Source of the DNA: CAZIKF01 sp964539825
GTDB lineage: Bacteria; Muiribacteriota; UBA6191
NCBI GenBank assembly: GCA_964539825.1
Contig: CAZIKF010000061.1
Location: forward strand, 1 to 19,957
Reading direction: 5' to 3'
Length of the DNA stretch: 19,957 nt
Of this stretch, positions 15,645-19,957 are shown in pieces. Under the pieces are notes generated by a model. It was given only the letters and a program-made list of their open reading frames with translations, was not told the DNA's origin and searched no databases. A program made the translations under genes and the position numbers. Each line of letters begins with the position of its first letter. Position 1 is the first letter of the stretch.

Positions 15645-17127
15645 GAGAATTGCCACCATCATAAAAGCCTGGCGAGAATCTAATGTCACCAAGAAGCAGG
15701 AACTGATCCGTGAGGTTGTAAAGACTGGCAGTCCAGATGGGTTGAAGCTTCTATCGCAGATTGTGACCAGGGAAGCTGATATTGAAATCCGCCAGTCAGC
15801 GCGAAAGGCATATAACTCCCTGTACAAATACTGCTATCCGGGGCATGAGGAACAGACCGGTTCCACTTCCACAAAAGAGCAGATATCAGAAGAGAGTCTG
15901 CAATCATGGCTAAGCAGTCAGGATCCCGAGCAGGAAATGAAGGCGTTACTTGCTCTTCAGACCGATCCAAACCAAGAGATGCTCGATTTGCTCCGACAGA
16001 CTTACCAGGAGTTTTTTGATGATCGAGTAAAGGCAACACTGGTCAAAACTCTTGGAATGCAGGGTGAGGCCAGAGATGTACCGATATGCTATACATTTTT
16101 GGAGGATGAAAGCCCGAGGGTCAGGGCGAATGCCATTGAGGCCCTGGAGCTTATCAATCACCCCAATACCTACATGATATTTGTTCAATGGTTGAGTGAT
16201 TCGGACAACCGCGTTAAGGCAAACTGTATTAAAGCGCTCAGAAAACTTGGTCAGCAGTCCGTTAATCGGATTCTGGAAGAAATGCTGCATTCGGAGTACA
16301 CAGCTTATAAGGAGTCGGCTCTTTATGTGATTTCTCTCTCTCCAAGTAAGCAGGGTCTCTATCTGTTACAAGGATTTTTAGCTTCCGAATTCGATCCTTC
16401 CCTGGTTGAAAGAGCAGTACATGTTATTCATTCCTTTGCTGAATCTGGTGTTCCTGGTTCTCAAGAGTATTTAGACGAGTATTACGGTTCAAACGAGTAC
16501 CAGGAAATTGAGGATCCCAGCCTGGTAAGTTTCGATCCCCGGGATTTGCAGTCTGAAGACCCTGAAGTGATTCTCCGGGCACTATCGAGAGTACTGGAAA
16601 ATCAGTATATCGATATGGGTCCAATGATGGTGGAGCTACTTCAGACCCATAAAGAAGATTTTCAAGTATGCAGCTATGTAATTCGGATCTTGGGTGAATT
16701 GGAAATGGGGGAATATCTCGGGCAGATTATACCCTTTTTGAAGTCAGAAGATGACCGTGTTCGAGCCAACGCTGTAGAGGCCGTGGGAAGAATGGGCAAG
16801 GGTGTTGAGTACCTGGGATCGTTTCTCGAGGATCGGAACAATAGGGTCAGGGCAAATGCTGTTGTTGCTATGGGTGGAAAGGTAGATGTCTCTCAAGCGG
16901 TTCTGGTTATGGCTCAACATGAAAATCCCCTTTTTAGAAGAAGCGCTCTTTATTCCATCAAACAATTGAAAAGCCCAACTCTGTTAGATGCATTGGAGTC
17001 TCTGATACACGATACGGAAGTCTCAATCCGCAACCAGGCTCTTGAGATTCTTCAGTTCTACGAAATTTGCGGTATCGCCGGTTCCACCGACATTCTTCAG
17101 CAGCAGGGGCAATCTCTCTACGAGTGA
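15637..17127 (+). CDS. HEAT-repeat protein (496 aa)
   Basis: An alpha-solenoid of HEAT/PBS-lyase-like repeats, a scaffold for protein binding with no catalytic residues. The best repeats are at 156-175 (DESPRVRANAIEALELI), 187-205 (DSDNRVKANCIKALRKLG), 370-387 (EDDRVRANAVEAVGRMG) and 399-413 (DRNNRVRANAVVAMGG), with degenerate ones around 20-65, 95-145, 220-270, 305-320 and 425-475. A poorly repetitive stretch (275-305) divides two solenoid halves. I chose ATG 15637: its ATGAATGA overlaps the upstream stop by 8 bases, continuing the pattern of overlapping junctions. An earlier in-frame ATG (15583) would add 18 residues with no repeat character. No signal peptide; cytoplasmic. Probably an adaptor for the other cassette proteins. 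Similarity to phycobilisome-lyase HEAT repeats is generic and does not imply bilin chemistry. Confidence 0.86.
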   Translation: MNERIATIIKAWRESNVTKKQELIREVVKTGSPDGLKLLSQIVTREADIEIRQSARKAYNSLYKYCYPGHEEQTGSTSTKEQISEESLQSWLSSQDPEQEMKALLALQTDPNQEMLDLLRQTYQEFFDDRVKATLVKTLGMQGEARDVPICYTFLEDESPRVRANAIEALELINHPNTYMIFVQWLSDSDNRVKANCIKALRKLGQQSVNRILEEMLHSEYTAYKESALYVISLSPSKQGLYLLQGFLASEFDPSLVERAVHVIHSFAESGVPGSQEYLDEYYGSNEYQEIEDPSLVSFDPRDLQSEDPEVILRALSRVLENQYIDMGPMMVELLQTHKEDFQVCSYVIRILGELEMGEYLGQIIPFLKSEDDRVRANAVEAVGRMGKGVEYLGSFLEDRNNRVRANAVVAMGGKVDVSQAVLVMAQHENPLFRRSALYSIKQLKSPTLLDALESLIHDTEVSIRNQALEILQFYEICGIAGSTDILQQQGQSLYE

Positions 17128-17215
17128 ATCCCTTTCAAGGACTCCTAAGGGAACAAGGCTTCTCAGGAGTACGGCTACTGGGTACACTCAGCCCCCGTTT
17201 TTTGGAGGAAGCAGC
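17128..17215 (+). promoter_or_regulatory. leader between HEAT gene and ispG
   Basis: This 88-base spacer contains an inverted repeat ACTCCT (17141-17146) / AGGAGT (17165-17170) and a six-T run (17198-17203) not directly preceded by a strong stem. A good GGAGG ribosome binding site follows 7 bases before the ispG ATG. It could hold a separate ispG promoter or a weak attenuator, but the structure is too loose to call a terminator. Read-through from the cassette into ispG is plausible. Confidence 0.3.
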
Positions 17216-18310
17216 ATGGTCACAAGAGAAAAAACCAGGGAAGTTCGCATAGGCGATCTCATTATTGGAGGCAGGAATCCGGTAGCCGTCCAGTCTATGA
17301 CTACTACGGACACCAGGGATATTTCCGCAACGATGGCTGAGATCCGTGCTCTGGAGGAAGCCGGCTGCGAAATGGTCAGGGTAGCTTTTCTAAACTCAAA
17401 GGCCCTGGATTCCCTTAAGGAAATCAGAGCTCAAACTAAATTACCGCTCATCGTAGATATCCATTTCACCGCCGAATTGGCCCTGATAGCAATGCAGGCC
17501 GGGGCAGACAAGATTCGAATCAATCCCGGTAACCTTGGTGGTGAAAAGAAGTTGGACTCCATATTAGAAATGGCACGGCAAAAGGGCATCGCGATTCGTG
17601 TGGGGGTGAATTCCGGGTCTGTGGAGAAAGATTTGCTGGAGAAGTATGGTTACCCCTGTTCGGATGCCATCGTAGAGTCGACCTTGCGCTGGGTTGAGTA
17701 TTGCGAAAAAAGAGAATTTAGAAATCTGGTTCTATCACTGAAAAGTTCCAACGTTACCACCGCCATTGAGAGTTATCAGAAAATCTCAACCCAATGTGAT
17801 TATCCACTCCATGTGGGCATTACAGAAGCTGGTTATGGGGAGTATGCAGTAGTGAAATCAGCAGCGGGGATAGGAACCATCTTAAATATGGGAATCGGAA
17901 ATACCATCCGTGCATCCCTTATGGGAGACCCCGCCCACGAGGTTAAAGTCTGCTATGATCTGCTTAAAGCCACAGGCGTGAGAGTAACGGGTCCAGAACT
18001 CATTGCATGCCCGACTTGCGGCCGAATTCAAATTGATTTGGACGAATTGGTGGGAAAGGTTTCGGAGCGAATCAAAGGGCTGAAAGAACCCATTAAAATT
18101 TCAGTATTAGGTTGTCCGGTAAACGGACCCGGAGAGGCTCGTGAAGCTGATATTGGAATTGCGGGTGGCAATGGTAAGGGTTGGGTCTATCGAGATGGGA
18201 AAGTAGTTCAATGTGTTCCCGAAGATGATCTGGTAAACGCGCTTGAGCGCGAGATTCTAGCCTGGAAAGGGGAGCGGGAAGCGAAAGTCATTCCGGCTCC
18301 CGCCCTTTAG
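17216..18310 (+). CDS. ispG: 4-hydroxy-3-methylbut-2-enyl diphosphate synthase IspG (364 aa)
   Basis: The [4Fe-4S] enzyme (also called GcpE) that converts methylerythritol cyclodiphosphate to HMBPP in the DXP/MEP isoprenoid pathway, with flavodoxin or ferredoxin as electron donor. The N-terminal TIM-barrel half is typical (VAVQSMTTTDTRD near 23-35, IRINPGN at 100-106). The cluster ligands are C265 and C268 (CPTC), C300 (GCPVNGPGE) and E307, matching E. coli C270, C273, C305 and E312. At 364 residues it is the short bacterial form, without the large insert of the plant/Chlamydia/Leptospira type. The ATG at 17216 is supported by a GGAGG ribosome binding site and the family N-terminus; the frame stays open upstream, but those residues are not IspG-like. 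It ends 5 bases from the converging CpcT-family gene. Confidence 0.98.
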   Translation: MVTREKTREVRIGDLIIGGRNPVAVQSMTTTDTRDISATMAEIRALEEAGCEMVRVAFLNSKALDSLKEIRAQTKLPLIVDIHFTAELALIAMQAGADKIRINPGNLGGEKKLDSILEMARQKGIAIRVGVNSGSVEKDLLEKYGYPCSDAIVESTLRWVEYCEKREFRNLVLSLKSSNVTTAIESYQKISTQCDYPLHVGITEAGYGEYAVVKSAAGIGTILNMGIGNTIRASLMGDPAHEVKVCYDLLKATGVRVTGPELIACPTCGRIQIDLDELVGKVSERIKGLKEPIKISVLGCPVNGPGEAREADIGIAGGNGKGWVYRDGKVVQCVPEDDLVNALEREILAWKGEREAKVIPAPAL

Positions 18311-18315
18311 ATTGA

Positions 18316-18939
18316 TTATTCTTTTCTGCGGAATTGATAGGGGCCCGCCTGGGGTCCCCAAACTTGATTACCATAGGAGTCATAGCCTCGATCCCAGGCA
18401 CGGATAAGATTGTTTTCCAGGCTAACTTCAGAGGTTGATTTACTGGCTCCTCCGTAGTGATTCACACAGCCTGAATCCGGTGTTGAGCCCGTATAGATCT
18501 CGCCAACCTTTTTAAGGCTTACAGCGCACTCAATATCAATCATATCCTCTAGATTAACCAGGGGTGTTCGAGAGTTTGAACAGGCTCCAACCAGATCTTC
18601 TTCACCCTCAATTTTAAAGATTCTGGATTCGATAGAATTGGAATTCCTGTCTACCATAATTTTATAGATTCTCTGGCGATAAGGTTTCGTGGAGTAATCT
18701 ACTGCTGTCTGCTCTACATAAAGATAGATCTCAGAGGGTTCCACAAGCGCCCTGCACGCCGTCAATCGAACATTTACGTATGCTGGGTTATCAGAGGCTT
18801 GCTGACTGCTGTCAAAGGTTCCTATCAGTCGACGAGCGACTTCCCGCGCATCCTCTTCAGTCGGATAAAATTCTGATGCGCTGGCAGTGCTTAATCCCAC
18901 AATCAAGCAGCAGATAATTTTTCTCATTCCCCGGTTCAT
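18316..18939 (-). CDS. exported CpcT/CpeT-family protein (207 aa)
   Basis: The sequence matches the CpcT/CpeT (DUF1001) family: LYVEQTAVDYSTKPYRQRIYKI (73-94), LVGAC (116-120), IYTGSTPDSGC (148-158), TSEVSLENNLIRAWDRGYD (169-187) and a terminal GNQVWGPQAGPYQFRRK. In cyanobacteria these are bilin lyases for phycobiliproteins; homologues also occur in many non-phototrophs with unknown role. Here a signal peptide (MNRGMRKIICCLIVGLSTASA, cleavage near residue 22) sends it across the inner membrane. Mature-part cysteines C62, C120, C138 and C158 may form disulfides. An AAAGGAG ribosome binding site supports the ATG at 18939. No phycobiliprotein or bilin synthesis gene is visible. It is divergent from the deformylase gene and convergent with ispG. 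Confidence 0.88.
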   Translation of the reverse strand: MNRGMRKIICCLIVGLSTASASEFYPTEEDAREVARRLIGTFDSSQQASDNPAYVNVRLTACRALVEPSEIYLYVEQTAVDYSTKPYRQRIYKIMVDRNSNSIESRIFKIEGEEDLVGACSNSRTPLVNLEDMIDIECAVSLKKVGEIYTGSTPDSGCVNHYGGASKSTSEVSLENNLIRAWDRGYDSYGNQVWGPQAGPYQFRRKE

Positions 18940-19191
18940 GTGTCTCTCCTTTGGTGGTGTGATGATTTCGTCACGGTTAAGGTATTTATATGCAAACCAT
19001 TATTGGAGCGGTTGAACTAGAGGCAATAGCCACATTACCAGTGTTTGAGAAATTCCCAATATTCAAGACAGGAAGGGGAAGAGGACTCCTTAGATCGATT
19101 CTTGAGTGCGCTATGACGAATTTTTCCGGCCCAGGCCTAAAAATTGGTACAATAGCTATTACTAGCAGCCCTAGTTTGCGGGAGAATTCCA
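18940..19191. promoter_or_regulatory. divergent region between CpcT-family gene and def
   Basis: This 252-base spacer lies between divergent starts. On the left it holds the AAAGGAG ribosome binding site of the CpcT-family gene and, leftward, an AT-rich TATAAAT-like stretch near 18990. On the right a TACAAT hexamer (19148-19153) next to a perfect 10-bp palindrome AATAGCTATT (19151-19160) could be part of the def promoter. Frames spanning the region on both strands have no ribosome binding site or recognisable protein, so I treat it as non-coding. Confidence 0.35.
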
Positions 19192-19674
19192 TTGGCCCAA
19201 TACTCTTTACTGAAACCTGAAGATGAACGCCTTCGTAGGCCTAGTGAACCCTGGAACTTCCAAGAAGATTCTCCAGAAATCCTAGATGAACTGATTCGTT
19301 CCATGCGCGAAATCATCGTCAGAGAGAAGGCCGTAGGGATTGCCGCATCTCAAATTGGGGTCCAGAAGCAGGTCTTCATGGTGCAGTTGGTCGATTCGAA
19401 CCGGTCTCCCACTTTACCCAGAATACCGCTAACGGTTTTCATCAATCCGACTATTGAGAAAGTTAGTCGTAGGACTGGCTATTTTGTCGAAGGATGTCTG
19501 TCTGTAGATGATTTACAGGTGAGACTTAGGAGACCCAAATGGATTAGGGTTTCCTGGCAGGATAGGAACGGCAGAAGTTTTTCCAATAAGCTCTCAGGTG
19601 TCTTTGCCCGGATCTTTCTGCATGAATATGATCATCTACATGGAATCCTAATCACAGATTATCTTGATTTGTGA
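19192..19674 (+). CDS. def: peptide deformylase with shortened C-terminus (160 aa)
   Basis: A metalloenzyme that removes the formyl group from the N-terminal methionine of nascent proteins at the ribosome. Motif 1 is VGIAASQ with Q54 (the first glycine of the usual GxGxAAxQ is replaced by alanine, A47), motif 2 EGCLS with metal ligand C102, and motif 3 HEYDH with H144, E145 and H148. All catalytic residues are present. The start is a TTG at 19192, supported by a GGGAG ribosome binding site 8 bases upstream and by the family N-terminus. Only 12 residues follow HEYDH, about 20 fewer than in E. coli, so the C-terminal helix is missing. The stop codon lies in the outer arm of the palindromic repeat at 19671-19831. 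I recall that the E. coli enzyme tolerates loss of this helix, so activity is likely retained. Confidence 0.95.
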   Translation: MAQYSLLKPEDERLRRPSEPWNFQEDSPEILDELIRSMREIIVREKAVGIAASQIGVQKQVFMVQLVDSNRSPTLPRIPLTVFINPTIEKVSRRTGYFVEGCLSVDDLQVRLRRPKWIRVSWQDRNGRSFSNKLSGVFARIFLHEYDHLHGILITDYLDL

Positions 19675-19831
19675 ACCGAGGTCGGGAAATTTTGGAGCTC
19701 CTGGGCGGCTGCAAAGCTCGATACTCTGTTCATCCTCCTCGACATTAGCTCCGCTAGTCTCTTCGTCGTCTTCTCAGGTCTCGAGCTTTTCGCTCGCCCA
19801 GGGGCTCCAAAATTTCCCGACCTCGATTCAC
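19671..19831. repeat. 161-base palindromic repeat element with 51-bp arms
   Basis: The left arm 19671-19721 and right arm 19781-19831 match at 45 of 51 positions around a pyrimidine-rich 59-base centre. The longest perfect block covers 22 bases (19677-19698). The inner part (from 19695) is a mobile or repeated core because 55 bases of it recur exactly at 19903. The outer 24 bases of each arm are not shared on the left side of that second copy. The left arm begins in the last codon of def and supplies its stop. As RNA it would fold into a very long hairpin that could block read-through or stabilise the def transcript end. No transposase gene is nearby; a MITE-like or structured intergenic repeat is the best description. 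Confidence 0.85.
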
Positions 19832-19902
19832 GGACTTTCAATCTCTATTTTTGCTTTCCTGGGAGGCAGGGGATGGTGTTACATATTCGTTTAAAGAAAA
19901 GA

Positions 19903-19957
19903 GAGCTCCTGGGCGGCTGCAAAGCTCGATACTCTGTTCATCCTCCTCGACATTAGC
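19903..19957 (+). repeat. second, truncated copy of the repeat core (direct repeat of 19695-19749)
   Basis: All 55 bases from 19903 to the window end are identical to 19695-19749, in the same orientation and 208 bases downstream. Identity starts abruptly at gagctcctggg: the preceding bases (taaagaaaaga) differ from those before the first copy. The copy runs off the edge, so neither its full length nor whether it closes its own palindrome can be seen. Perfect identity suggests recent duplication or gene-conversion-like homogenisation. Confidence 0.92.

Noticed and set aside
17042..17215. N-terminal extension of IspG from an upstream in-frame ATG
   Set aside because: The added 58 residues are unlike IspG, overlap the HEAT gene in another frame, and the ATG at 17216 has a good ribosome binding site and the family N-terminus.
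15637..18939. Phycobilisome-related locus (PBS-lyase-like HEAT repeats plus CpcT family)
   Set aside because: HEAT similarity is generic, the two genes are on opposite strands with ispG between them, and no bilin or phycobiliprotein gene is present.
18986..19220. Overlapping open frames on both strands in front of def
   Set aside because: No ribosome binding site, no recognisable protein, and they overlap the def start; the region is better explained as a divergent promoter.
19659..19894. Open frames on both strands with similar peptides (SGNFGAPGR, LQNFPTS)
   Set aside because: The similarity is a by-product of the palindrome read on opposite strands, not a real protein family.

Overview
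The window looks like an ordinary chromosomal stretch of a bacterium that makes isoprenoids by the DXP/MEP pathway (ispG) and exports several proteins. Base composition is moderate (mid-40s % G+C by eye), coding density is high, and several genes appear to use TTG or GTG starts. No marker gene fixes the taxonomy. The best lineage hint is the C-terminal module of the protein at 14319-15644 (CYxN...GxxxEYN...CPxxGxY...CxxHG). From memory this resembles prepilin-like tails common in Candidatus Riflebacteria/Ozemobacteria and related deep Gram-negative lineages. That is inference; a Leptospira-like origin is less likely because IspG here has the short E. coli-type length.

Layout. On the minus strand at 210-3882 are a radical SAM enzyme, a membrane-anchored or exported M28 zinc peptidase and a cytoplasmic WG-repeat protein. 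A divergent gene at 4083-4772 encodes a small secreted orphan with four cysteines. Converging on it is a large secreted subtilisin-like protease (4785-7400, minus) with a propeptide-like N-terminus, two beta-sandwich repeats and an amidotransferase-like C-terminal domain. The 320-base gap that follows contains a 20-bp-arm inverted repeat and two further hairpins. Next come an alpha/beta hydrolase and an HrpB-like DExH helicase, 10 bases apart on the plus strand, meeting a complete RecQ helicase on the minus strand.

From 12785 to 17127 four plus-strand genes overlap by 4, 4 and 8 bases: a 62-residue one-pass membrane protein, an HxHxDH metallo-beta-lactamase-fold protein lacking some usual metal ligands, an exported helical protein with the prepilin-like tail, and a HEAT-repeat protein. 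ispG follows after 88 bases with its own ribosome binding site. This tightly coupled cassette is the best candidate for an undescribed functional unit.

The right end holds a secreted CpcT/CpeT-family protein (minus), unexpected without phototrophy genes, and a divergent peptide deformylase gene. The deformylase stop codon lies inside a 161-base near-perfect palindrome. A 55-base piece of that palindrome is repeated exactly at the window edge, so this is an intergenic repeat family that has apparently shaped the deformylase C-terminus. I found no rRNA, tRNA, CRISPR array, transposase or prophage gene.
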